Below are positions 47,125 through 59,752 of a DNA stretch of 64,000 nucleotides, piece after piece (the first letter of the stretch is position 1; each line of letters starts with the position of its first letter). Below the pieces are notes generated by a model that saw nothing but the letters and a program-made list of their open reading frames with translations, had not been told where the DNA came from and did no database searches. This DNA is from Monosporascus cannonballus (taxonomy: Eukaryota; Ascomycota; Sordariomycetes; Xylariales). The position numbers were made by a program, and so were the translations under genes. Location of the stretch: the NCBI GenBank assembly GCA_004154925.1, contig QJNS01000001.1, positions 682,001-746,000 on the forward strand, read 5' to 3'.

Positions 47125-47986
47125 GAAAATGTTTCATATTCTTCCATTGCGTGCCATAAGTTGTATTATTCACCCCTTGAATAATAATGGAAAGAATGGA
47201 TTAAGGGAATTATTTGCTTATTCATACCGGTTAGTTACCAATATATATAGCCCAGCTTTCGCCAGGCTGTTGCAGGCATTCCGTAGCATTTTCCATAGCT
47301 TGATATAATACATCTCGACACATCTTGGGTCTACTCTAGACGTTTTCCCATACAAATCCTTCCAGGGTAGCCCCTTATTCTGTCTCAAATTCATTTATCC
47401 TTGGCCCCGCTCGCTGCGGATTGGTCGGTCGTTGGGTGGGGAGCCTTTGTTTTGGGAGGGAGGGAGGGAAGGGGAGCCATGTTGGTAGCTCTTTTAGCAT
47501 CAACGTCGAAGGAGAGCTAGATGAACCCTACAATAATAGCCTGCCTCCCGGCGTCGAGACGGCCACGGACGATGGAGTCATTGCCATTGTGCCATACCTA
47601 CCAAATCATCCCTCTACCCAAGAGGTGTAGGTGCTGTGGGTGCTGCCGGGGCATGATAAGGGGAAGGATGTGGAAGGTCAAGGCGGACTTTTTCCGTGAT
47701 TGGCGAATCGAGCGGAGTAGATTCGTACATTGCGTACTACGATATAAGGGTGGCTTGATTCCCTATGAAAGAATAACAGCTAAGCCCGCATTCGCCTCGG
47801 TCCTGGCAGTGCGGTTTCGGGGTCACGCCGGGGCAGGGACAACATAAGGAAGCACTTAGGAGTATTTGTAAATAAATATGGATACTGGCGTTCATTCATC
47901 ACTAAATGCTCCACTAAATGCTCGGGAACTATATACATGCGCAGATGCCCTCAAGTGTCGCCCCGGCATAAGCCGCGAGGGCTCGC
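47125..47986. other. Intergenic upstream of AA9 3' end
   Basis: No gene recognised. There is a short GGGA-rich stretch near 47,455-47,475. The 3' end of the minus-strand AA9 gene borders it. Confidence 0.45.
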
Positions 47987-48905
47987 TTAGGCGCCGGTGT
48001 AGACGGGCGGGCCCGGAATCGTGTACGACTCGAGGTTGCCCCAGATGTCGACGAGGATGCCGGGGTCGTTGGCGCTGTAGGCGCCCGGGAAGGAGACGCC
48101 CTCCGGGGTCGCAGAGCCACTGCCGGTAACGGTGATTTGCTATTTCGGGTCGTGTCAGTCAAAAACCAGACAAACCCACAATGGATAAATAAATGACTCA
48201 CGTAGCAAGACATGTAGAACTGGGCGCCGCCGGGCTGGCTCGCGGTATGGAGCGCGATGGTCTCGGCGCGCAGCAGGTAGTCGCCGGGCGCGATGTCCGA
48301 GGGGATCACGACGTCCTGCTTGCCGCACTCCTCGTTGATCACGTCGTTGCCCCACTTGCCCGTGGCGGCGTCGTAGCCGCTCTCGAAGATCTTGAACCAC
48401 GGCGTCGAGCCGTCTGCCGCCGCCGCGTCGTCCACCTTGCTCAGGTACACCACCACGGGCCCGAAGTGGTTGCCCCCGATGCCCTCGTTCGCACAGCTGC
48501 GGTCGCCTGGCTGCTGGTGCATCTCGACGGTCACGGTGGACCCAGCTTGAAAAGCAAGACCGTCAGCGTTTTGATCGGGATGAGAGGACGTTAGGAGGGG
48601 AACCGCCAGTCTTACCGGGTACATCGCAGGTGCCCTGGGCGGGCGAGGGGTTCGCATTGCAGACGATGGACTGCCCGGTCACGGAGGTCACGGGGCTGTT
48701 GCTCGGCTGCGGTATGGTCAGCAGGGACGCTCCTTCACCACATCAAGCGACAGCGCCGTCTCCGTCGTAGATGAAGACATACCGGCAGCCTAACGCAGGT
48801 TCCCCCTTGGTCCTCGCCCTCGACCCACAGCTGTTGGAACGTGGCGTGGCCGAAGACCGCAGTGGCCAGTGCCGAGGCAGTCAGAGCGAGGGTGAAAGAC
48901 TTCAT
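47987..48905 (-). CDS. Secreted AA9 lytic polysaccharide monooxygenase (former GH61), 236 aa
   Basis: Copper enzyme that oxidatively cleaves cellulose or related beta-glucans outside the cell, working with cellulases. Gene model: complement(join(47987..48139, 48202..48545, 48616..48706, 48783..48905)); introns of 62, 70 and 76 nt with GTGAGT, GTAAGA and GTATGT donors, phases consistent. Residues 1-19 are a signal peptide (MKSFTLALTASALATAVFG). Cleavage leaves H20 as the N-terminal His of the copper brace (HATFQQLWV). The second copper His is H98 in NHFGPVVVYLSKV. The axial Tyr is Y182 in AQFYMSCYQITVTG, and H171 in IALHTA is the usual second-sphere His. The paired Cys expected in the family are present (C38, C57, C68, C89, C145, C185). 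There is no CBM1 or C-terminal linker, so the enzyme is single-domain. The coding region is clearly GC-richer than its surroundings. Its substrate (cellulose, xyloglucan or other) cannot be read from this sequence. Confidence 0.93.
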
Positions 48906-49858
48906 CTTGAGGGCGACGTGGATCGGTAGGTATCGGTGTCTGTACTGGTCTCGGGGGACTGTAGGTCGAATATTCCATCCCTCTCAGGAGGGCGGATGAA
49001 GCTCATATATAGCCCTTTCTGAGGCCACAGATCGCCGCAGGGCAGGGGCGTAATAATGCCTGGTGCTATCTCGGGCAGCATGTCATATCCACATGGCAAT
49101 AAATTTGGCTCAGTATATCAAATATATCGCGGCCTGTGACCAGCTACTCCTGCGTACGGGTGCAGGGGAACACCACCGTCGGCGAGGAATCGGGCAGCGT
49201 TGACCGCCCATATGCACAAACGGATCGAAATGAACCCCTGAAAGCTGCGGGGGCGTGGTTGTCTCTCCTTAATTGCTTATATTATAGTGCTGAGAACAGG
49301 CGGAATGTCGGGAAGACATGTTCGCTCGACTGCATTGTTGCCGGTCCTAAAATGACTAGAATTAATGTCGATCTCTGTCGCGATGGAGCAGGTCTCTCTA
49401 GCTTCTAGTTAGGAGACAGGTATGGAGGCTCGACGGGATTTAGATGAGATCCATTCATAAGACCCCAAGGCGGAAGAGTTCATGAGGTTCCCTGTTTAGG
49501 CGAGTGCTAGTCTACCTGATTGGACGTTCGTGAACGTTGATCATCATACTGCATGACAGTGCTCCTGGGCCAATTTATCCGGACAAACCCCTACCGAGCC
49601 GCACTTGGCAAGTTGACCTTACTTCCTTTCCATTGCATTTACTAAGTCATCCACACATCTAGCCTGAGACTTATATAGCAGGATCATCTTTCAACCGCCT
49701 TAGACACAACCGTTTCGGAAGGATCGGACTTCGATCTCTAATGCATGGGGGCCAGCACAGCAAAATCACCGCGAATCTGAGGTTGTAGAACGCTGCCTCT
49801 GGAGGGCTGAAGGTAGGGTGAGGGAGGAACCACCCACCGAAAATTACCCACGGCCCAC
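48906..49858. other. AA9 promoter region and gene-free flank
   Basis: Upstream side of the AA9 gene. Apart from the TATA-like element below, I saw no XlnR-type GGCTAA box; several G-rich hexamers (for example near 49,247) fit the loose CreA consensus but are too degenerate to claim. No gene is seen. Confidence 0.45.
49003..49012 (-). promoter_or_regulatory. TATA-like element of the AA9 gene
   Basis: CTATATATGA on the minus strand, about 100 bp upstream of the AA9 start codon, a normal distance for a fungal TATA box plus leader. It is the only such element in the proximal region. Confidence 0.5.
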
Positions 49859-49937
49859 GGGTACCCGCGGGTAATGCCAAGGACCCATGGGTGACCCATA
49901 GGTCCTTGGCGCAAGTCAGAATTACCCGCGGGTACCC
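49859..49937. repeat. Imperfect inverted repeat at the edge of the AT-rich block
   Basis: Left arm GGTACCCGCGGGTAAT (49860-49875) followed by GCCAAGGACC (49876-49885). Right arm GGTCCTTGGC (49901-49910), then a 10-base bulge, then ATTACCCGCGGGTACC (49921-49936). The arms are exact reverse complements, 26 bp in total, around a loop of 15 bases. A further partial copy (AATGTCAAGGACCTAT) follows at about 49,945. It lies about 50 bp before the abrupt change to AT-rich sequence, so it may be a transposon terminus or a MITE-like remnant. Confidence 0.75.
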
Positions 49938-49984
49938 AATGAGTAATGTCAAGGACCTATTAGGTACTTACGACTACCTATTAA

Positions 49985-52900
49985 CAAAATACGTAAATTC
50001 TAGACGTATTAAAGAAAAAATAAAGAAATAATCTGAAATAATTATTATGCTATAAAAATAACACATATTATTTTTAAGCAAAATAAATAATACTGTAAAT
50101 TTAATTTTTTCCTGAAAATAATTTAAAATAATTTGAAATAATTATTATATATAATAAACCAAATTTATTATAATTAATTACTTTTTTAAATTTAACTTAA
50201 CGAGAAAAAAAAAGAAAATTATTTATATTACGGCGAACAAATTAATATTATAACTACCTTTAATTTAAATTATTTTTAACATTTTTTGCGGAAAGTTTTT
50301 ACCTATATAAAATCTAAAATTTACGTAATCGAATACGGCAGAAATAACTTTGATATAAACGTAACTAATAATGTTAAACCTTTTTTAAAAATTTTATTTA
50401 ATATTTTTTTAAAACGTTTTTTACGTTTTTAATTAATACGTTAATTTTAAAATCCGATTAATCCTTACTACGGTTATATATTTAAAATTATTTTTATTTA
50501 ATTTTCTTAATATAATTAAAATTTTATTTTATAATTTTTCATAATATATATATAATAAAAAAAAGTTCCAACGTTAAAGGCAAACTTTAGAAATAAGGCC
50601 GTAAGATTTTGTATTAAAATAATATATAAAATGGTTTCCTTTGGCCTTATTACGCCAGATTATAAAGCCGGTAACTTTTAATAGTAAAATACTGTATAAT
50701 TTTAAATAACCCGGATATCCGTTTATATATATTTTAAAATATAATTTAAGTATTTTAAAATTATTTTTAAATAATTATTTAACATATTTATTTATAATAT
50801 TAAGTTTTAACGTAATTAAATAGGTGAATTTCTTTTTTTAATTTCGAATTTGCTTAAATCGAAAATCGCAATAATCCTTTATAAGGTTTATTTTTTTTTC
50901 TCTGTATTATTAAACGAGGATATTTTTTTCTAGGTAAAAATATCGTAAAATCTATAACGGGCCAAATAATATAATAAAAAACTTTCTTTATAAATAAAAG
51001 ATATTTTAAGTAACTGTCGAAAATCATACCTAAAGTCAAAATATTTTTATAAATAAGAATTTATAATTTCTAAAAACTATTGGAAAGTTATTTTTATATT
51101 AATATAATTTAAAACACAAGTCGTTTACGATACTATATTATCTTGAATACTAAACGTTAAATAGTTGAAAATTACATTAAAAATTTAAAAAAAAATAATT
51201 AAAAAATAATCGGGATTTATAAAACGAAATGCAAAAATATTTTTTTAATATTTTTAATCTTAATATTAACGTTAAAATCGTTTTGGTTTATAAAAGCATT
51301 ATTTACCGAAAATAATTAAGATATACAACGAAATTACAATAAAAAATTCGTAATTTTATTAATAATAAATTCGGCAATTTTAACGCAATATATATATAAA
51401 AATTCGTTATTATTTTCTGTTCGAATATTTAGTAAAATAATTAAAAAATAATCAAAGTAAAAAATTACTTATCGGATCGTTATACGACATTTTTTAACCT
51501 AAAATATAATAAGATTTGCTGGTAATTAAAATATTAAATCGTTTAAATAATTACAGATAAATTTATAAAGAATATTATTAATAGTAATAATATTATAATA
51601 AAATATTTCGATTATTTTATTATTAATATTAATATATATTTTGTCCTTCTTATTTAATATTATAAATATATTTTGAATTTCGATATATTTTGTTATATCG
51701 TAATTAAAGTATTATTATTTTATTAATTATTAATAATTAATAAAATATTAACATAATTATAAAATAATATTTATTAATAAGTATTAATATTCTGATTAAT
51801 AATTATATTTTATGCCGTTTATTTTTCAGAAGTTATATATAAATTTAAATGTTTTTGATTATTTAATTTGCGTTTAATTTATTACTTTAAATTATAACAA
51901 ACTTTTTCGATATTATTTTATTCTGCCGAAATATTAGTTTTTCGCGTTTAAGCCTTTTTGGTATACGAATTTTAAAATAATAATTCGTCGGATTTCCGAT
52001 ATTTAAATAAAAAGAGTATTACGAAATTAAAAACTAAAAATCTTAAATGCGATTATTTTAGAATTATTTTAAAAATTAAGTAACGGTAATTAAAAATAAC
52101 GTATTATAATAAAGCAAATAAATAATAGAATTTAATAATTAAATAAAAGAAATAAATTTAAAATTTTTTAATAAATATAAAATTTTAACTAAGTGGAAAT
52201 TTATATAAAATATAGGAAACTTAAAGGCTCATCGATAAAGAATTTTATACTTACAAAATTTAAAATAGGATTTACTTAATTAAATAATAGCAATTACCTG
52301 TTTAACTCTATTTTAAATAAATATTTAAAATAAATAAAAAACATTAATTAAAATAATTTATAAAATACATATTATTTTTTGGATTTTCTTATAAGCTTAA
52401 TAACCGGCGTTAAAATAATTATATTTTAATAGGAACAAATTTTTCAAATAATATAAATATTTTTTACTTAAAGCGTAATTTGCTTATTATAAATAACGTA
52501 AAAATTATTACTTTAAAATAAAAAACTCCAAAAACTTTCTATAGTTTTTTGTAATATTTTTAAAATAAATGCCTTTATCCGTATAAATTAAAATAATATA
52601 TTTAGAAGTATTTTACGAATAATACGTTAAAATAATATTTTTTCGAAAATTAAACGGGAATTTTTTTAATATTTCCGAATTTCGGGAAATATATTTCTTA
52701 GCAAATATTAATAATAAAATAATTATAAAATAATCCGGATTATATATTTATTACCAGGTTTCTGTTTATAACGTCGAACTTTACGCGTAAATATTTTTGG
52801 TTAAAGTTTTATCGGCTTACTTAACGTTTTTTTGGCGGATTTAGAAATAAAGCTAATTAATAGTACTGGCTTATCTTATATTATGTATCGAAGAAATATA

Positions 52901-55900
52901 TATCTAGTAAATTTAGGTAACGAAGGAAAATTAAAAATAAAATTATTAGAATTTTAGTTAAGTTCGCTTTAAATATCGTTAATTCGTAAAATATTTAAAG
53001 CATTACTTAAAACGGATAATTTTCCAATTATATTATTTCGGTAATATTAAGTTCGAATTAAAATAAATAAAACAAATAATTTTATTATAAAGATTTATTT
53101 TAAAAAAATACAGGACGTTCAAAAAAATTAACACGTAATTTTTAAACTTTATATTATTAATTATTTACGTAATTTCGATTATTTTTTCTATTTTCGCCAG
53201 TTATCTATTTATTATAATGCCGAAATAATATCTCAAATTTTCGAAACTTTTAATTTAGATAATAATAATTTCGATAATAATAAATAATTATAAAATATTC
53301 TTTTAAAAAATAACAACCTTAATTAAAATAATAATTTAAAAATTTTTATTATCGATAACTAGAAAAATAACAAAATATCTAACGAAAATTATTTACTAAA
53401 AGGTAACGGTAAAAATTACTAAAACCAAAAATGAATTAAAATAAATTCGAATTAAAAATAAAATATCCAAAAATTAAGCTCGGAACCTAATTATTTATAA
53501 TTTAACTAACAACTACCGAACGAAAAACAACTTAATTTACCGAATTTACCCAGCCAAAAAAAACCGCTTTATTATATAAAACTATTTAAGCCAATTTTAA
53601 TCTCAAATATAACGAAAAACTGATTTTCCCATTATTAACCGAGAATATTACGAATATCGAGAACGTTAATATAAAAATTAGGTGGTTTAATTTTAATAAC
53701 AATTATGATTTAAAAAAAACGTTAATAATAAAAATAACAAAAACTTATTAAACGAAATTATCGACATATTTAATAAAACAAACCGTAATTCGGAATACTA
53801 AAAGGATTTTAAACAAATTTATTAACGGATAATTAAATAGCCCAAAATCAAATATCGGAGATATGGGTATTACTTTACATATTTTATTTTTCCTAAAAAA
53901 GCCGGAATAAATTTCATGACATAATACTTACAAAATAATATATGCCGTAAGAAAACAAATTAAACGGACCTAGTTACTAATAATAAGGTTCTTAATATAA
54001 TTATAATATATATATGGTTTAAAATAACCCTAAAATAATTATTATATGACTTTTTATTAATAGATTTTTATTAGACCTGTTCTATTTCTACTTTTTTCTC
54101 TTTTTTTAAGGATAATAATTTTAAAATAATCTTTATTTATTATAATTAGGACTTAATATTACTTAAAATACTTAATCTTAATTAAATCCTTTTAATTAAT
54201 TATTTTATATCTTAATATTTACTTATTAAGAATTTTCTAAATAAATATTTCCGAATTATGAAATTATTTTACAGTAACGGTTTAAAATTACTAATAATAA
54301 AAATATATATAAAGCATATATAAATATATATTAACGTAATTATTAAATATGGATTTAAGGATATCCTTTTAAAATTTTATATATTAATCAGTTATAACGT
54401 TTAAATTATACTTTATTTAACATTTTTATTTTAAGAAATTAATATTTATTAAAGTAACCGAAAACAAAACGTTATTTTTTAATTGATATTTAACTTTATA
54501 ATATTAAATTAAATAAATTTAATAACGATAAATTATTACGTCGGTTAAAAAAGTTAGAAATAACCGACCGATTTCGCGTTTTTACTGCAGATAATAGCCT
54601 TAATATTAGATAAATAACCATATAAAAATGGTTCTATCGAAAATTAGGTAATAAATTTTAATAAGTAGACAAAATTCGGCATTATGTATATACGTCGTAT
54701 ACTTTATAAAAGGCATTTAATAACTTTTTTAAGGCTTGTAATGTAATATTACCAAATAAATCTAAAAAAACTTTAGGCAAACAAAATAAAAAATTCAAAA
54801 CTTTGTCGAAATAAAACAAAAATACAATTAATTCAAAGAAAAAACATATAATTATATTAATACGTATCTTTTAAATAATCATAAAATAATGATTTAATTT
54901 TTATAATTGCGCATACATATTATCTAGATTTACTTCGATTTCTATAAAAAAAAGCCTTTTTACAAATCCAATAAAATATAATCATAAATAAGATTTTGGA
55001 TCATAAGAATGTACTTTAAATAATTTATAACGTTTATAGCCGTTAAAATTCGGAAAATTTCTTTTTATTACGTATTATAAAAATATATCCCGTAATTCAA
55101 AGGTTTATAGGCGAATATCTATTACTGAAAAAAGCAAATTATATATTATCTCGTAATAATATTAAATTTATTCGTTATTTAATTAATATTTCTAATTACT
55201 TTATCTAAATAACGAACAATTTTGATTTTTTTCGAGAAAACCATATTTTCTATATAATAAGCGAATACAAAATTATTTTTAAGCATTTACGTAAATGCGA
55301 AAAGCATATCGTTAAAACTTATCAAAAATATTCTCTAAATAAAGAATTAAAAAATAAAGAAAATAGAAAAGAATTAATATGTTTTAAATTTATTAACCGA
55401 TTATTAATATAGTTACGATTATTACGGAAAAGTACCAAATTAACAATTTCGAAATTCTTAAATATATTGATAAGTTATCTATTAATAATCGTTTATTAAT
55501 TTATCTTTCCGTTTTAATTTACTTATTATTAAGCAATATAGCTATTAAATTCTATAATTATTTTAATAATTCACAAAAACATTTCTCCTTAAAATTATGT
55601 AATAATATATTTTACGAAAAAGTCGTTAAATATTTTAAGCAAACGTACAAAAAGTATTAAGAAAAATATAACAGGCAGAATATATAATTTATTGTACGTA
55701 TTTTTATTTCGAATTTCGAAAATTTTACCGAAATTTTCTTATTAAATGTAAGTCTTAAAAAAAGGTTCGATATGCCACATTACCGACATTCCGAAAGAAA
55801 ATATTATTAACGATTATCTTTAATACGAACATAAATAATTTAATTAATATTTTAAAAATTATTTCTTAACTATATTATTTAGATATGTATTCGAACAAAA

Positions 55901-56076
55901 CCAGTTTGATATTATGGCAACAGATCAATAACGTATTTCCCAGTTTTGCTGATTTTGTACGTAATTTATTATATATTTAATATTTCTTTATATTAAGAAA
56001 ACGTACCTGGAATTTTACTTTGTTAAAGTACTATTTTAACTGTTAATTAATATTACCGCAATAATTCAGATTAATT
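49985..56076. repeat. AT-rich, RIP-like block with no intact gene
   Basis: Six kilobases of very AT-rich DNA. No open frame exceeds about 65 codons. The C that remains is mostly in CG or CC and rarely in CA, the pattern left by RIP (CpA to TpA). One short minus-strand frame (50854-51039) has a fairly normal amino-acid mix (FTIFLPRKKYPR) and may be a trace of a transposon protein. I could not assign an element family here. Normal-composition DNA gives way to this block over less than 100 bases. Confidence 0.7.
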
Positions 56077-56373
56077 TTGATCGTATTATTTTATATTCGA
56101 ACCAAAGCACTTAATTTCAGTAATAATATTATATACGATAGTAACGACTCCGTTTATACCCGAAAACGATTCGAAAAACGTAAGGAAAAAATACGGGAAG
56201 TATTCCAAACTCCGTTTATCAAAAACCTAGAGAAATTGCCAGATCAGCATAACTTATTACTAGATGAACTTTACAGGGTATTGGATAATGTCAGATATAG
56301 AGGATATCAATTATTATTATATTTAGCTAATTGCGTACGTTTTCGCAACGCGTACTATTTTTATGTAATTTAG
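56077..56373 (+). pseudogene. Protein-like 98-codon ORF left inside the AT-rich block
   Basis: This frame stands out from the surrounding mutated DNA. It encodes a dense, charged, helical-looking peptide (RKRFEKRKEKIREVFQ, then LLLDELYRVLDNVRYRGYQ) instead of the Asn/Ile/Lys/Phe-only output of RIP-mutated frames. It stops at 56373, just before the border of the copia-like repeat at 56378. The likely reading is a fragment of an older gene or element protein cut by the insertion. Family not recognised. It may lack a true start, since the Met at 56077 lies in an AT-rich context. Confidence 0.4.
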
Positions 56374-56377
56374 CAAC

Positions 56378-59300
56378 GGAATATACATGTTCCAATCAAA
56401 AAGTAACCTTTCCATATTTAGTGTACTATAGCACATCTAGCTAGCTGATACATTTCCTTAACGCCTTAAAATATTTAGGGCGTTAATTATTATTTTTTAC
56501 CACTTCCTAAAGCTGTAACTGTTTATTCCCCCTTTTTTTCAGCGATTAAGTTCTTCTAATTAATTAATTTCTCTTTTGAAATTACTCGTAAAGTGTTTTT
56601 TCGCTATTTAAGGGCTTCTATAATATTTATTAATATTAACTGTTTTTTGAAATGCTTAAAGGCTTTTCATAATAAGGTTTTCCTTAATACATTTATTAGC
56701 ATATTATTCGTAAATATATACTTTATTTTAATTAGGTTTTTTTCGTTTTTTTCGTTGTTAATAATTATATATATTAATATATTGTAATTTGGTTATAAAA
56801 AGAACGATGTTTGCATTAATTAATTGTTTAATTTATAAATTATCGTACTATATATTTAACGATTTCGTATTTAGATTTACTTTTAGTTTTATAATTAATT
56901 AAAAATAAAAAAGGTTTTTTTAGCGGTCTATATAAAAAATAATAATTTCGTTTAGGTTATAGAAATAATTATTATATTTTGTTTATTTATTTTTTTATCC
57001 GAATTTTTTAAATAACTTTATAATATATATTTAAATTGTTTTTTCGGTTTATAATATTATTTGCAAAAAAGGCGTGATTTTATATATTATCGAATCCTTG
57101 CCGCCAAATTACAAAACCTATATTTTAGTTCCGATATAATATAATATAATTTAATTAATCGTTTTGTAATATGCAGTATTAAGGTTTAAATTAAATTATA
57201 TTAATCGGGAGATAGCAAAGGATATATCGAGTCGGATATTAACCGTTACGTACAAAATCGAACATATTTTCTTCTGATATTTATTAACTAAATTTAAATT
57301 AATTAAATTAGGGTCAAGTAATAATTTAACGGTGGTTATCGGCGTATCTAAAAGGTTATTTAAACGTTTTTAAGGACAAAATTAATTAGTTTATTTATAA
57401 AATCAAATTAAAATAATTAGATTTTCCGTTTAGCACAGTTTTTAATTATGTTAATATCGAAAAACCATTAAAGGTTTTTATCCCTTAATAAGGTATACCG
57501 TTTCTTAATTTATTAAATCGCCTAATTGACGAAATATTGGCTTTTTTGCAGTATATAACGATAATATTATTAACGTAAAAGAAAAAAAATACTTTTTAAC
57601 GAAAAAAATAATAAGGCTTATAAGAAACGGAGTTAAATCCTAAATCTTTTAATATGTTAATAAAGTTTTTTTATTACAATAACGGTAATTTCTTTAAATT
57701 ATATAAGATATTTTTAATCCGTAAACTTTTGTTATAATATAAATACCCTAAAGGCGTTTTTATATATACGTCGTAAAGGAAATTCGTATAAACGAAAACG
57801 TTAATAACGTTATATTATTTAAGTTCTAAATTAAATCGGGCTGTAATATTAATTAACGTTGGAAAGAATTTTCCGGCAAGCATAAACATATATATATTAT
57901 TATATACGTTTTTTAACTGTTAATTATTACGTATTATAAGTGGTATTTTGCATTTTTGTAATTCACCGTTTTTGTCGAATTTATAAACGTATATTTTTAT
58001 ATATCTTAAAACTTTGTTTTCTTTAATTAAAAATTAATTAACGGTTTCTTAAAACTGCATATCTTTATAATTTTATAAGTAAACCTTTTCAGCTTTTAGA
58101 AATTCTTATTTTAACGGGTATATATTTAGCTTTTTATGGCCTCGCGGTAATAGAAATAAATTACGTTTATATATTCGATTTTGCGATATGGGTATTTTTT
58201 CGTATATTAATGAATTAAGACCTTTCGGATTAAGGTAGCGCGTATTCCGAATAATTAATTCTTTTAAATTTCCGTAGTTTACCGGCCGGTTATCGAAAGT
58301 TCTTATAAAATATGTTAACCGTTTTACGTTAAAAGCGGCTTTTTATACCTTACAATCGTTTCGTATAATATTATTTCGGCACGGAATATACGGGAAGTTT
58401 ACGTTTATAACCCGTAAAATGCTCTCATTTTTTATTGTTATTCTAAGTTAAACAATATAATAAGAGCCTAAGGTTATTTTTAATTTTTTCGTCGGCGCAA
58501 TAATTATAATAATTATTAAAGCAAACGTTAAAAATAATTTAAAGGATAAAAATAATTCCAATAATACGGTTGTATAAAGGCAATTAATCTTTTGCAAATA
58601 AGTTTATTTTTATTTATTTTTTACGTTTTTTGCGTTAATGTCATTTTATTCTAAAACTTCCGGTTTAATCGGTAACTAAATTATTCCACTTATGTTTTTG
58701 TCTTCTTTTTATATATAGTTATTTAGATAACTTATAATTTAATCAAATATAAATATCTGTCGAAAAATGCGTTATAATTCGTTTTCGCTAATATGGATAA
58801 AGTCGTCCTTAAAATTCTTAATATTTCTAGAAAAAGTAACTTTTTTGTTAAATTATATGTTTCGAATAACGATAACCTTATTTATTAAAAGGCTTTAAAT
58901 TTCGTAAATATTCGTTAATCGGTAACCAACGAAATAACCAATCCAAACTTTTGGATTTAATCTTTAACATTTTTATTTTTTTATAACGGTTTTTATTATA
59001 ATATAAGTTATATAACCGTAAGTTCGTAAATGGGCTTATTATAATTTGTGATCAAATATTATAATACCATTTTTGTATATCAAATAAATATAATAAATCT
59101 CGTATAAGCTTTGTTAAAAAACCGGTATTTAGAAATATAGTTATATAGGTATATTGCCGTTTTAAGAATATATACGATTAGGAATAAAAATAACTTAATG
59201 TTATTTTATATTACGATCGTTTTTTTAAATTATATTTCTTAAATATTTTGCATTTTCGTTTTAAGCTTAGGTATAAAATATTAAAAACTTTAATTTAATA

Positions 59301-59660
59301 TTTAAAAAAGGCGATTATAACGTATTTCGAAATAAATAATTTTTCAAAATTTCGTTATTGCATTCGATTATCTATAAAAAAACCTTATTCTGGTTTTTAA
59401 AAATATTTAAAAAAATATCGGAATACATTAATTAAGGTATTTAGTTTTCGGTTTTTAAAATAAATATCTTAAATATAACCTAAATATTTATCGGTAATAA
59501 ATATTACGGATCTGTATCTTTCCGGGTTTTCTTCGAAATCTGTAAAGTTGATGGCTATTTTTTAGCCTGATCAAGACAGTCCTTTTTTCGGTATACGACG
59601 TATTTGTTTTTTAGCTTTTGTTTTGCTGCAAGTTTGATATTCGATTGTCGTAAGGCCGTT
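56378..59660 (-). mobile_element. Ty1/copia retrotransposon polymerase, RIP-decayed copy A (5'-truncated)
   Basis: Read on the minus strand, conceptual translation shows decayed copia polyprotein parts in the right order. An integrase-like region lies at about 59.6-58.6 kb. The reverse transcriptase catalytic motif is at 57566-57577, followed by an RNase H-like region (PTRYILCYLP, compare TRPDI in copia elements) near 57.2 kb. The catalytic YVDD reads YVNN, both Asp codons converted by G-to-A changes. Stops and frame breaks are numerous, so the element cannot be active. The plus-strand border begins GGAATATACATGTTCC, matched by GGAATATATATGTTCC at the border of copy B. Similarity to copy B runs along nearly the whole length, with landmarks offset by about 3.33-3.38 kb (for example ACCGGCCGGTTATCG at 58281 and about 61,644). 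Confidence 0.72.
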
Positions 59661-59752
59661 TGTCAGATATAAGGGATATCAGTTGTGTGTGCATTGATAA
59701 CTAGTTGCAAGTGCTCTAGAACGCGCACTGCACTTTAAGATAATCTAATCTC
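59661..59752. other. Less-mutated spacer between copia copies
   Basis: About 90 bases with clearly more G and C than either side (for example AAGTGCTCTAGAACGCGCAC at 59709-59728). Similarity between copies A and B ends just before it. It may be single-copy DNA that escaped RIP, trapped between two insertions. Confidence 0.5.
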
